DNA from: Bradyrhizobium sp. CB2312
GTDB taxonomy: Bacteria; Pseudomonadota; Alphaproteobacteria; Rhizobiales; Xanthobacteraceae
Direction: 5' to 3'
Assembly (NCBI RefSeq): GCF_029714425.1
Contig: NZ_CP121668.1
Location: 4,299,501 to 4,363,500, forward strand
Length of the DNA stretch: 64,000 nt
In this document: positions 8,393 to 15,748 of the stretch, piece after piece
How the letters are laid out: each line of letters begins with the position of its first letter
Numbering within the stretch: the stretch's first letter is position 1
Made by a program: the position numbers and the translations under genes
Notes under the pieces: model-generated
Database searches by the model: none
What the model was told of the DNA's origin: nothing
What the model saw: the letters and a program-made list of their open reading frames with translations, nothing else

Positions 8393-8842
8393 ATGAGGTA
8401 TGGCAAGCAGCTCTTGGTGCTGGCAGCGTTGCTCGTCACGATCGGTGCGGCGACGCAGGCGTCGGCCGGATCGGCCCAACGCACCCTGACCAACCGGAAC
8501 GTGAGCATCGAGACGATCGTGCAGTTCGGCGACAATGTTCAGCCTGTCACGATCGAGGAGAACAGCCGCATCAACATTGCGCGGGTGATCCAGATCGGCG
8601 GAACCGGCACGGTGGACGCGACGATCGTCCAGAACGGCATGCGCAACTATGTCGATGTGATCCAGGTGGGCGGCACCACCAATGCGGCGGTCGGCCAGTC
8701 CGGCCTCAGCAACACCGCTGAGATCACCCAGATCGGCAATTCCACCAATGCGCTCCTGCTCCAGATCGGTGATATGAATACGGGAGCGGTGCGGCAATTC
8801 GGGCGTTTCAACTGGCTGGCGATCTTTCAGTTCGGTCGATGA
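8393..8842 (+). CDS. Secreted curlin-repeat protein 4
   Basis: A 149-residue protein. The signal peptide is MRYGKQLLVLAALLVTIGAA followed by TQASA. Repeats include VQFGDNVQPV, IQIGGTGTVD, VQNGMRNYVD, IQVGGTTNAA, TQIGNSTNAL and RQFGRFNWLA. It has more charged residues than its paralogues (IETIVQ, EENSRIN) and an aromatic C-terminus ending FQFGR, so it may be a nucleator or minor subunit, as CsgB is to CsgA; that is inference. AGGGGA precedes the ATG by about 6 bases. Its stop overlaps the ribosome binding site of the next gene. Confidence 0.8.
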   Translation: MRYGKQLLVLAALLVTIGAATQASAGSAQRTLTNRNVSIETIVQFGDNVQPVTIEENSRINIARVIQIGGTGTVDATIVQNGMRNYVDVIQVGGTTNAAVGQSGLSNTAEITQIGNSTNALLLQIGDMNTGAVRQFGRFNWLAIFQFGR

Positions 8843-8853
8843 AGGAGCGTGAC

Positions 8854-9147
8854 ATGAGATTATTTCTGCTCGCATCCGGAATAGGGATCATGAGCGTGAT
8901 CGCAGCGGCGCCGGCCGGGGCTGCCGACGGTCACACCACGGTGGTCCAGGACGAAAACGGCACCTCCGTCATCACGCAGAGCGGCGATCCGGCGCAGGCC
9001 GAGGTGAAAATCGAGAAGGAGCCCGGGCGCACCACGGTCTACCGCCGCAGCGGCGGAAACACCGCCATCGTGACGCAAGGCACCGGAAATGGCACCGGAA
9101 CCACGCAGGACATGCTCGACTGGCTGCGCAAGCAGCAGGGCCGCTGA
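8854..9147 (+). CDS. Small secreted protein with degenerate curlin-like repeats
   Basis: A 97-residue protein with a signal peptide to about residue 24 (ending GAA-DG). Its mature part has only two weak repeat-like units (VITQSGDPAQ and IVTQGTGNG) and, unlike its neighbours, many charged residues (VKIEKEPGRT, LRKQQGR). GAAGGAG of its ribosome binding site overlaps the stop of the preceding gene, so the two are surely co-transcribed. It may be an accessory or chaperone-like factor of the same fibre system; the function is not recognisable from sequence. Confidence 0.72.
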   Translation: MRLFLLASGIGIMSVIAAAPAGAADGHTTVVQDENGTSVITQSGDPAQAEVKIEKEPGRTTVYRRSGGNTAIVTQGTGNGTGTTQDMLDWLRKQQGR

Positions 9148-9202
9148 CACGCGAAGGCCCACCGTCCGCGGAAGGATGATGGGCCCAGGCCGTGAGCGGA
9201 CG

Positions 9203-9484
9203 CTACCAGCGATAGACGCCGGTCAGCGTGCCGTTGTTGTTGCCGTCGGGGCCGACGTCGCCCTGCGTCGAGCTCGGTGCCGGATGGTTGCTGCCGTTGA
9301 GCGCGCCGTATGGCCCGGTGACGCCCGGATGATACGCCCGCGGCTGAACCGTCTCATAGGCCGGAGCACTGCGGTCCCAGCCGGCGCGCGGCCCGTTCCA
9401 GCCATAGCCCTGCGCCGATGCGGCCGAGGTGCCCGCGATGAGCGATACCGTGACCAGGCAGGAGAGTTTTGACTTGTTCTGCAT
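9203..9484 (-). CDS. Small secreted protein, unknown function
   Basis: A 93-residue protein with a signal peptide (about 1-25, ending SAASAQ) and a Gly/Pro/Asn/Trp-rich mature part (GYGWNGPRAGW, GPDGNNNGTLTG, ending VYRW). GGAG sits 8 bases before the ATG. It is convergent with the curlin-repeat genes, 55 bases away. I do not recognise a family. The composition suggests a disordered periplasmic or surface protein. Confidence 0.6.
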   Translation of the reverse strand: MQNKSKLSCLVTVSLIAGTSAASAQGYGWNGPRAGWDRSAPAYETVQPRAYHPGVTGPYGALNGSNHPAPSSTQGDVGPDGNNNGTLTGVYRW

Positions 9485-9767
9485 TGAGGATGCTCCATTT
9501 CTTGTCGCGGGCCAACGACCGCATTGGGGGAGCGTTCCGGACGTATCTTGGCGGCGCCAATCAACTCAGATCAACTCGTTATGAAGGGCCGGTCGTGGAA
9601 CGAAGCGCCTGAAACGCGTAAAGATTCCGGGCGTTCTGCCGCACCCAGATCCGCGTTCATGCCGGGCCTTAACCAAACATTAATTATACGTTTGCGGGCG
9701 GGTGACGGCCCGGCCTAGCGTGCGGTGGGGAGCTGCTTTTCGCGAAGCCAAACGAGTGGTGCGTATC

Positions 9768-10220
9768 ATGATGTCCAGATCATATGGGGCGCTGTTCGCC
9801 TCGCTCAGCGCAGCCGCGCTGCTCCTTAGCCCCAGCGACAGTTTTGCACGACCCGGCGGCGCTGCGCCGCATGGCACGGTCGGCGCTGCCGTGCCGCCGG
9901 CCGCGGTGGCGCGTCCGCCGATCGCGCCGGGTGCCAGGTTCCGTGGCCGCAATATGCCATGGGTCTATTGGCCGGGCGGCGGCGGCTTCTTCTACGACAG
10001 CACGGGCTACAGCCAGCCCTTTGCCGATCCCGGGCAGCCGGCCTCCACGGACGTGCGCTACACTTACACCTATGACGTTCCCTGGGACTGGACGCATCGC
10101 TTCCCGCCGAACGTCGTGCCGTCGGACCGGCCCTACGTGCCGAGCTGCCCGACCGAGCAGGTGACGGTGCCCGGCCGCGGCGGCGGCGAGCACACCGTCA
10201 ACATCATGCGCTGCTACTGA
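9768..10220 (+). CDS. Secreted Pro/Gly-rich protein, unknown function
   Basis: A 150-residue protein with a signal peptide (MMSRSYGALFASLSAAALLL, ending SFA-RPGG). A Pro/Ala/Gly-rich linker and a Tyr/Trp-rich segment (MPWVYWPGGGGFFYDS, YTYTYDVPWDWTHRFPP) follow, and two Cys (PSCPTEQ and MRCY) near the C-terminus could form a disulphide. ATG 9768 and ATG 9771 are both possible; the ribosome binding site is weak. No known domain is visible. Confidence 0.6.
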   Translation: MMSRSYGALFASLSAAALLLSPSDSFARPGGAAPHGTVGAAVPPAAVARPPIAPGARFRGRNMPWVYWPGGGGFFYDSTGYSQPFADPGQPASTDVRYTYTYDVPWDWTHRFPPNVVPSDRPYVPSCPTEQVTVPGRGGGEHTVNIMRCY

Positions 10221-10227
10221 GCATCTT

Positions 10228-10276
10228 GAGCATGATCTTTTCGGAAAACCGCTTCACACTTTTCCGGATCATGCTC
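10228..10276. repeat. 49-base palindromic intergenic repeat, copy 1
   Basis: Ends GAGCATGATC and GATCATGCTC are perfect inverted repeats, with an inner TCGGAAAACCG...CTTTTCCGGA pair. A second copy lies at 23722-23769. It is a known type of multi-copy Bradyrhizobium element and may double as a terminator. Its right end touches the stop codon of the GNAT gene. Confidence 0.85.
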
Positions 10277-11115
10277 TAACCAAGTTCAAAGCTGGTCACG
10301 CCGAAGACGCGGTCGATCCGCAAGCTCGGGATCGGCCCGGTATACATCCGCGCCGTCTCGAACACCGGCTTGAGCCCGAGCTGTTCCGCGAGCGCGATCG
10401 CCTCGCGGTTGACAGCGGGGACATCGAGGAAGATCTCGCCGCCGCCCGCGCTTGCGAGCAGGGCCTGCACGATCGCCTCCGCCGCGGCGCGATCGTCGGC
10501 GACGAGCGGGCCGATCTTGCAGCCGCTCCGGCACGGCCGGATCACGCCCCATGCGGCGAGCTTGCCGTCGCGCATCAGCGCGCGGCCGACATGGCCTGAT
10601 GTCCCGATCCAGGCGCGCAGGAACGCGCTGCGCCGGGCCGGGAACACGGTCGCATCGTCGGCCTCCACCAGCGCGAACGGGACCGCGTCGAGCGCGACGA
10701 CATCGGCTCGCGGCGATGCAGCCGCAACGACGCCGCCATAGCGGATGTTGGCGTAGGCGAGCTGGAAGCCGGACTTCTTGTAGTTGTCCTGCTGCGCCAC
10801 GACGCCGTCGAGCCCGATCACGCGCGAGGCTGCATGCGCGATCGCCGCGTTCCAGATTCGCAGACCATGTCCCGCGCCGCGAAAGCGCTCGCGCACGATG
10901 TAGAAGCCGAGGAAGGCGAAGCGATCATCGTAATTGACGCAGGAGACGGTCGCGACGGGCTCGCCGTCGATCTCGCCGACGAAGAAACCCTTCGCGTCGG
11001 GGATGGCGAAGCAGGCGGCGTCTAAGAGGCCCGGATTCCAGCCCTCGGCCGCGGCCCAGTCCGCGGCGAGGGAAATTTCGTCTGGGCGCAGATTGCGGAT
11101 CTGCAGGTCGCTCAT
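10276..11115 (-). CDS. GNAT-family N-acetyltransferase (two-lobed)
   Basis: A 279-residue protein. The N-terminal GNAT fold is visible in FFVGEIDGEPVATVSCVNY, FLGFYIVRERFRGAGHGLRIW (acetyl-CoA pyrophosphate loop R-x-x-G-x-G/H-G) and the following helix. A second, weaker GNAT-like lobe occupies about residues 150-275 (AWGVIRPCRSGCKIGPLVADD, EIFLDVPAVNREAIALAEQLG). This length and arrangement fit the YitH-type acetyltransferases. The substrate is unknown. The stop codon is at the edge of a palindromic repeat. Confidence 0.85.
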   Translation of the reverse strand: MSDLQIRNLRPDEISLAADWAAAEGWNPGLLDAACFAIPDAKGFFVGEIDGEPVATVSCVNYDDRFAFLGFYIVRERFRGAGHGLRIWNAAIAHAASRVIGLDGVVAQQDNYKKSGFQLAYANIRYGGVVAAASPRADVVALDAVPFALVEADDATVFPARRSAFLRAWIGTSGHVGRALMRDGKLAAWGVIRPCRSGCKIGPLVADDRAAAEAIVQALLASAGGGEIFLDVPAVNREAIALAEQLGLKPVFETARMYTGPIPSLRIDRVFGVTSFELG

Positions 11116-11214
11116 GACGGATGCTCTCGGCGGTGGACCTGCCGGCAGGTCCGGCAGTAGAAGGCCTCATGATAGGCCGGGCCCGCGGCTCGCCTCAACA
11201 CAGGGATGATGGTC

Positions 11215-11919
11215 ATGGCAGCAGAGAAGGTCGCACTCGTCACCGCCGGCGGCAGCGGCATGGGGGCAGGGGCTGCGCGGCGCCTTGCGGCCGACGGCTT
11301 TCGCGTCGCGATCCTGTCGTCCTCCGGCAAGGGCGAGGCGCTGGCGGCCGAGCTCGGCGGGTTTGGCGTCACCGGCTCCAACAAGTCGAACGACGATCTG
11401 AAGCGCCTCGTCGACGGCGCGCTCGCCAAGTGGGGCCGCATCGACGTGCTCGTCAACAGCGCGGGCCATGGGCCGCGCGCGCCGATCACGGAGATCACCG
11501 ACGAGCAATGGCACACCGGCCTCGATACCTATCTGCTCAACGTGATCCGTCCGACCCGCCTGGTGACGCCGGTGATGCAGGCGCAGAAGGGCGGTGCCAT
11601 CATCAACATCTCGACCGCCTGGGCGTTCGAGCCGAGCGCGATGTTTCCGACCTCCGCGGTGTTCCGCGCCGGGCTTGCCGCCTTCACCAAGATCTTCACC
11701 GACACGCATGCCGCCGACAACATCCGCATGAACAACGTGCTGCCGGGCTGGATCGACAGCCTGCCGCAGACGGACGCGCGGCGCGACAGCGTGCCGATGC
11801 GGCGCTACGGCAAGGTCGAGGAGATCGCTGCGACGATCGCGTTCCTGGCCTCCGATGGTGCGGCCTATATCACCGGCCAGAACATCCGCGTCGACGGCGG
11901 ATTGACACGCTCGGTCTGA
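11215..11919 (+). CDS. SDR-family protein with degenerate catalytic motifs
   Basis: A 234-residue classical SDR fold with unusual key positions. The nucleotide loop reads TAGGSGMG (Ala for the first Gly of TGxxxGxG), NNAG reads NSAG (81-84), the Ser is present in NIST (about 133), but the Tyr-x-x-x-Lys dyad reads S147-A-V-F-R151. The C-terminal VDGGLTRSV is typical. I believe this variant is conserved in Bradyrhizobium, so it is unlikely to be a sequencing error. It is either a non-catalytic SDR or one with another mechanism. Start 11215 is preferred for the AGGGA 8 bases upstream; 11206 is also open. Confidence 0.85.
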   Translation: MAAEKVALVTAGGSGMGAGAARRLAADGFRVAILSSSGKGEALAAELGGFGVTGSNKSNDDLKRLVDGALAKWGRIDVLVNSAGHGPRAPITEITDEQWHTGLDTYLLNVIRPTRLVTPVMQAQKGGAIINISTAWAFEPSAMFPTSAVFRAGLAAFTKIFTDTHAADNIRMNNVLPGWIDSLPQTDARRDSVPMRRYGKVEEIAATIAFLASDGAAYITGQNIRVDGGLTRSV

Positions 11920-12192
11920 GGCTGGCCTAGCGAATCGCATTCTTCCGGCCTTGTTGTGATGCGACACGGCCATGCATCACGCGTCGCCGGCGAGGGATGA
12001 CGCGTGGCCTTTGCGTCACACTCGCGATGCGTTCGCGCGTGGGGCGGCTCACACTACGTCGCAGTCCCAACGAACTTCGCCGCAACCCAAGACGATGGGC
12101 GATCCACGACCTATGCCGAGCCTGCGCAGGACGGCTTCGGCCCGCGCGCATTTCGAAGCGCGAGGTCAATCGCGCGGGGCAAGGAGACTGGA

Positions 12193-13026
12193 ATGAAAAA
12201 GTTTTTGCTGGCGGTCGCTTCGGTTGTGCTCGGCACCGCATCGGTGCAGGCGGCCGACCTCGCGGCGCATTACACCAAGGCGCCGGCGATGGCGCCGGCC
12301 TATAACTGGACCGGCTTCTATGTCGGCGGCAATGTCGGCGGGCAGTGGGGCAGCGCCGATCCGACGACCTCGACCGTGTTCTCTCCGGCCGGCTATTTCG
12401 CCGCCAGCAGCGTGCCGGCCATCAACACAGTCGGCGCCCAGAGCGTCAATAGCTCCAGTGTCACCGGAGGCTTCACCGCCGGCTACAACTGGCAGGTCAA
12501 TCACGCCGTGTTTGGCCTCGAAGGCGACATCAACTATTTCGGCTTCAAGGGCAGCGCAACCGGCTCGGGGCTTTATCCCTGCTGCGCACCAAGCACCTTC
12601 ACCGTCAACGCTTCGGTATCGGCCGACTGGCTCGCTACTATCCGCGGCCGCATCGGTTTCCTCGCCACGCCCAATTGGCTGATCTATGCGACCGGCGGTG
12701 CAGCGATTTCCGAGGTGAAAGGCAATTTCGTGTTCACGGATAACTATTTTGCCGGCGCGAGCGAATCCGCCGCGGTGCGCGACACCCGGGTCGGATGGAC
12801 CGCTGGCCTCGGCGGCGAATACGCAGTCGGCAATGGCTGGTCGCTGAAGGCCGAATATCTCTATGTCGATCTCGGTCGCATCGCGACGACCAGCACGAAT
12901 CTCACGTCGGCGACGTTTGGCCCATTCCCGAGCAGCGTCTATACCCACTCGGTCGATCTCAAATCGAACATCGTGCGCGTCGGCGTGAACTACAAGTTCG
13001 GCGGACCGGTCGTCGCCAGATACTGA
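12193..13026 (+). CDS. Outer-membrane beta-barrel protein (Omp25/RopB-like)
   Basis: A 277-residue protein with signal peptide MKKFLLAVASVVLGTASVQA and the rhizobial signature YNWTGFYVGGNVGGQWG. Alternating beta strands follow, with TAGLGGEYAVGNGWSLKAEYLYVDLG and a final strand IVRVGVNYKFGGPVVARY ending on an aromatic residue, as BAM substrates do. AAGGAG precedes the ATG by 6 bases. It is a single-gene unit followed by a good terminator hairpin. Family members are abundant outer-membrane proteins in rhizobia and brucellae; a specific role is not visible. Confidence 0.9.
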   Translation: MKKFLLAVASVVLGTASVQAADLAAHYTKAPAMAPAYNWTGFYVGGNVGGQWGSADPTTSTVFSPAGYFAASSVPAINTVGAQSVNSSSVTGGFTAGYNWQVNHAVFGLEGDINYFGFKGSATGSGLYPCCAPSTFTVNASVSADWLATIRGRIGFLATPNWLIYATGGAAISEVKGNFVFTDNYFAGASESAAVRDTRVGWTAGLGGEYAVGNGWSLKAEYLYVDLGRIATTSTNLTSATFGPFPSSVYTHSVDLKSNIVRVGVNYKFGGPVVARY

Positions 13027-13053
13027 GCTTCATCCCGTTCCGGATCTGGTGTG

Positions 13054-13080
13054 GAAAGCCCCGGCTCAGCTGGGGCTTTC
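13054..13080 (+). terminator. Intrinsic terminator after the beta-barrel gene
   Basis: GAAAGCCCC and GGGGCTTTC form a perfect 9-base stem with a 9-base loop, 27 bases after the stop codon. The T-rich side is short, so it may act in both directions between convergent genes. Confidence 0.7.
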
Positions 13081-13090
13081 TGCTTTGAAG

Positions 13091-14263
13091 CTAGCCGCCG
13101 TGCGAGGCGACCAGATGGGCGAGCGCGGGCAGGATCTTGTAGCGGGCGATCTCGTGCGGATATTCGCCGCGATTGGCGAGCAGGACGATGCCGATCCGCC
13201 GCGCCGCAACGAGACCGAGATAGCCGGAGGCGTTGTTAAGGCCGCCCGGCTTGTCGACGATGGTGACGCCAGGCAGGCGCACATTCTCCCAGGCCATGCC
13301 CTGTCCGAATTTCTCGTCGACGCGGAAGACCTCGTGTTGCGCCATCCGCAATGCCTCGCGCAGATGCGGGTCGATCGACCGGCCGTCGACTGAAGCCGCA
13401 ACGAATGCACCAAGGTCGCGCGCGGACGAAAACATCTGGCTGGTGCCGGGAAAATCGAAATAGCTCTGCTGATTGCCGGGCGGGCCGATTGCCATGCCCT
13501 GATCGGAATAGCCTTGCACGACGCGCTGCATCCAGGCCCCGTCCATGACGGCACGGTTGTCCGGCCCGCGTTCGGGCACAGAGGTCGCGGTCATGCCGAG
13601 CGGCTTGAGGATGCGCTGTTCGAGCAGCGTCGCGATCGGGGTGCCGTAACGGCGCTCGAGCACGAGCTGAAGCAGCACGTAGCCGGCATGGCTGTAGACG
13701 CGTTGCCTGCCGGGCACTTCGCCGGCCTGCGGCTCCCATGCGTTGACCATCTCGATGAATTGCGCCCGCGTGAAGGAGTCGTTCGGCCAGGGCGGATGGT
13801 CGGTCGGCAGCAACAGTCCCGATGTGTGTGCGGCGAGCTGACCGACGGTGACGCGGCGGACATAATCACCGGTCAGCTCAGGCAGATATTTCGGCAAGGC
13901 ATCGTCGAGCCGCAATTCGCCGCGGAGCGTGCCGAGCGCGACCAGCGTCGCCTCGAATGGTTTGCGCAGGGATCCGAGATTGAACAGCGTGTCCGGCGTG
14001 ACCGGTCGGCGCGTCGCGTCGTCTGCAAAGCCGAACGTGAAGAACTCGAGATGGCGCCCGGCATAGAGTGCGGCGGCAAGACCGCCCGGATGGTCCGGCG
14101 TCGCGGTCGGCGCGAGCTCGGCGGCGACGATGTCGCGCATCTGCGCGATCATGTCGGAATCCGCAAATGCGCGCCGCGGGCGAAGCGCGATCGCCAGCGG
14201 AACAAGCGCAGCCCGGGCGAAGCTTCGTCGGGTGATCGGGAATGATGTGACAACAGGCGGCAC
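13091..14263 (-). CDS. AmpC-like serine beta-lactamase-family hydrolase
   Basis: A roughly 390-residue exported protein. A twin-arginine-like signal (ITRRSFARAALVPLAIAL) precedes a class C beta-lactamase/penicillin-binding fold. It has the nucleophile motif S-L-R-K (about 98-101), AAHTSGL, Y-S-H-A-G-Y in place of Y-A-N, and D-K-P-G-G in place of K-T-G, followed by SGYLGLVAARRIGIVLLANRG, which closely parallels AmpC. The changed motifs make penicillinase activity doubtful; an esterase or peptidase role is possible. I use GTG 14263, which puts the Tat motif about 12 residues in. A GTG at 14371 is also open but would overlap the ArsR promoter. Confidence 0.82.
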   Translation of the reverse strand: MPPVVTSFPITRRSFARAALVPLAIALRPRRAFADSDMIAQMRDIVAAELAPTATPDHPGGLAAALYAGRHLEFFTFGFADDATRRPVTPDTLFNLGSLRKPFEATLVALGTLRGELRLDDALPKYLPELTGDYVRRVTVGQLAAHTSGLLLPTDHPPWPNDSFTRAQFIEMVNAWEPQAGEVPGRQRVYSHAGYVLLQLVLERRYGTPIATLLEQRILKPLGMTATSVPERGPDNRAVMDGAWMQRVVQGYSDQGMAIGPPGNQQSYFDFPGTSQMFSSARDLGAFVAASVDGRSIDPHLREALRMAQHEVFRVDEKFGQGMAWENVRLPGVTIVDKPGGLNNASGYLGLVAARRIGIVLLANRGEYPHEIARYKILPALAHLVASHGG

Positions 14264-14425
14264 GCGCTCGGACGAATCATGCTTGTGCGCCCCCGGATAT
14301 CTTTTAGCGGTGAGGGTGGGAGGTCCCAATTCACGATTGCGCGTTGTGAGTTTCGCGGGGCCACGTGCCACGAGATTTTACTTAGCCAATCGGATAACAA
14401 TTGTTGACGTCCGTCGTCCGCTGTG

Positions 14426-14451
14426 ATTAGTTAGCCTCATGGCTAACCAAT
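14426..14451 (+). promoter_or_regulatory. Operator palindrome over the ArsR start codon
   Basis: ATTAGTTAGCC-TCAT-GGCTAACCAAT is an inverted repeat with 10 of 11 matching arm bases. It contains the ATG at 14439. TTGACG (14404-14409) is a good -35 element placed so that transcription would start at or next to the ATG, and no Shine-Dalgarno sequence precedes the gene. This suggests autorepression of a leaderless message. Confidence 0.6.
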
Positions 14452-14825
14452 TATCCCATCTCGACCAGGTTTTCGCGGCCCTTGCCGATCCCACCAGGCG
14501 GGCGATCGTGATGCGGCTGTGCGCCGGCGAGGCGTCGGTCGGCGAGCTCGCCGATCCCTTCGACATGGCGCTGCCGAGCTTCATGAAACACATCCACGTG
14601 CTGGAGCTGAGCGGGCTCGTGCAGTCGGAGAAATCCGGCCGCGTGCGCACCTGCCGTCTCAGTCCGGATGCGCTTGTCGGCGCCGAGGACTGGTTCCAGC
14701 AGCAGCGCGCGATCTGGGAGGCGCGGCTCGACCGGTTCGAGGCCTATGTGATGAAGCTCAAGAAGGAGAAGGAGGCGGCCGCCGCCAAACGGCCGTCCCG
14801 AACAACCAAACGGAAAGGTACCTGA
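14439..14825 (+). CDS. ArsR-family transcriptional regulator
   Basis: A 128-residue winged-helix regulator: LDQVFAALADPTRRAIVMRL opening, recognition helix DMALPSFMKHIHVLELSGLVQSEKSGRVRTC, and a C-terminal SPDALVGAEDWFQQQRAIWEARLDRFEAYV. This is the branch lacking metal-binding Cys that is almost always paired with an SRPBCC/AHSA1 gene, as here. The Lys/Ala-rich tail (KKEKEAAAAKR) is probably disordered. The stop lies 2 bases before the start of the SRPBCC gene, so the two are an operon. An operator-like palindrome covers its start codon. Confidence 0.93.
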   Translation: MANQLSHLDQVFAALADPTRRAIVMRLCAGEASVGELADPFDMALPSFMKHIHVLELSGLVQSEKSGRVRTCRLSPDALVGAEDWFQQQRAIWEARLDRFEAYVMKLKKEKEAAAAKRPSRTTKRKGT

Positions 14826-14827
14826 CG

Positions 14828-15319
14828 ATGACGAGTTCTGCCAATCCCGCCTTGTCGCAATGGTCGATCGACCGCGAGATCGTGATGTCGCGCGTGATCG
14901 ACGCGCCGCGCGAGCTGGTGTTCGAGGCGTGGTCCGACCCGAAACATCTGCCGCAATGGTTCGGGCCGAAGGGATTCAAGATCGAGACCTTCGAGATCGA
15001 CGTGCGCGTCGGCGGCGTCTGGCGCTTCAACATGATCGGCCCTGATGGCACCGTCTATCCGAACCGGATGCGCTTCCGCCGCATCGAGCGTCCATCCTTC
15101 ATGGAGATGGACCATGGCGTCGACCAGGACGACGATCCCGGCATGTTCCGCTTCACCCTTACCTTTGCCGAGCAGAGCAACGGCAAGACGGTGCTGATGA
15201 TGCGGCAGCTGGCCTCGAGCACCGAGCAGCGCGACGGCATGATCGGCTTCGGCGCGGTCGAATACGGCTACCAGACGCTGGACAAGCTGGCGGCCTATGT
15301 GTCCGGCATGAAGCGGTAA
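14828..15319 (+). CDS. SRPBCC/AHSA1-domain protein
   Basis: A 163-residue START-like protein: SREIVMSRVIDAPRELVFEAWSDPKHLPQWFGPKG, followed by the GGVWRFNMIGPDGTVYPNRM strand and a C-terminal helix. This is the Aha1-homologous family found beside ArsR-type repressors. Members bind small hydrophobic ligands, but most have no assigned function. It is translated with the regulator from one message. A perfect 12-base hairpin follows the gene. Confidence 0.9.
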   Translation: MTSSANPALSQWSIDREIVMSRVIDAPRELVFEAWSDPKHLPQWFGPKGFKIETFEIDVRVGGVWRFNMIGPDGTVYPNRMRFRRIERPSFMEMDHGVDQDDDPGMFRFTLTFAEQSNGKTVLMMRQLASSTEQRDGMIGFGAVEYGYQTLDKLAAYVSGMKR

Positions 15320-15335
15320 GGCTTCGGCATGGATC

Positions 15336-15367
15336 GGCCCCAGCGAGTGGAGGATCTCGCTGGGGCC
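15336..15367 (+). terminator. Terminator-like hairpin after the ArsR/SRPBCC operon
   Basis: GGCCCCAGCGAG and CTCGCTGGGGCC are perfect 12-base arms around an 8-base loop, 16 bases after the stop. There is no T-run, so it may act as a stabiliser or a bidirectional terminator. Confidence 0.6.
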
Positions 15368-15421
15368 GCACTTGCGCGCGCCATGAACAGGGACCGGCTT
15401 CGATGCGCGATCAGTGGTCAG

Positions 15422-15748
15422 CTAGCGCCGCGGCGTGACGCCGTTCGAGGGCGGGGTCGTTTCGTTGCGCATGCCGGGGGAGCTGGAGGCACCTTGTCCG
15501 CCGCGTTCCACATGCGAGATGCCGCCACTGCCACTGCCGGCACCTCCTGCGCCTGCACCGGCTCCGCTCCCGCCCGAACCGGATCCGCCTGAACCCGCGC
15601 CCGCGCCAGCTCCGGCGCCTGCGCCGCCACCGGCTCCGCCGCCAGCGCCACCACCGGCACCGCCGCCCGCACCTTGTGCGAACGCTGCGCCGACCGAAGC
15701 GCCCGCCAGCATCGCGGCTGTGAAGATCGTCAGCATTGTCTTACGCAT
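15422..15748 (-). CDS. Glycine/alanine-rich secreted low-complexity protein
   Basis: A 108-residue protein. The signal peptide is MRKTMLTIFTAAMLAGASVG to AFAQ, followed by about 45 residues of (GAGGGA)n, GAGAGA and GSGGSGSGG repeats, then a polar tail (HVERGGQGASSSPGMRNE, ending TPRR). The coding strand is a GGC/GCC-rich repeat, so slippage length variation is likely. Similar short Gly-rich secreted proteins occur in Bradyrhizobium but have no known role. The signal peptide is the main evidence that it is a gene. Confidence 0.65.
   Translation of the reverse strand: MRKTMLTIFTAAMLAGASVGAAFAQGAGGGAGGGAGGGAGGGAGAGAGAGAGSGGSGSGGSGAGAGAGGAGSGSGGISHVERGGQGASSSPGMRNETTPPSNGVTPRR

Noticed and set aside
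9156..9185. GGCCCA/TGGGCC hairpin between the curlin cluster and the convergent small gene
   Set aside because: A six-base stem with an 18-base loop and no T-run is too weak to call a terminator.
14391..14401. Sequence GGATAACAATT resembling half of the E. coli lac operator
   Set aside because: Only a half match, no LacI-type gene nearby; a better palindrome over the ArsR start codon explains regulation.
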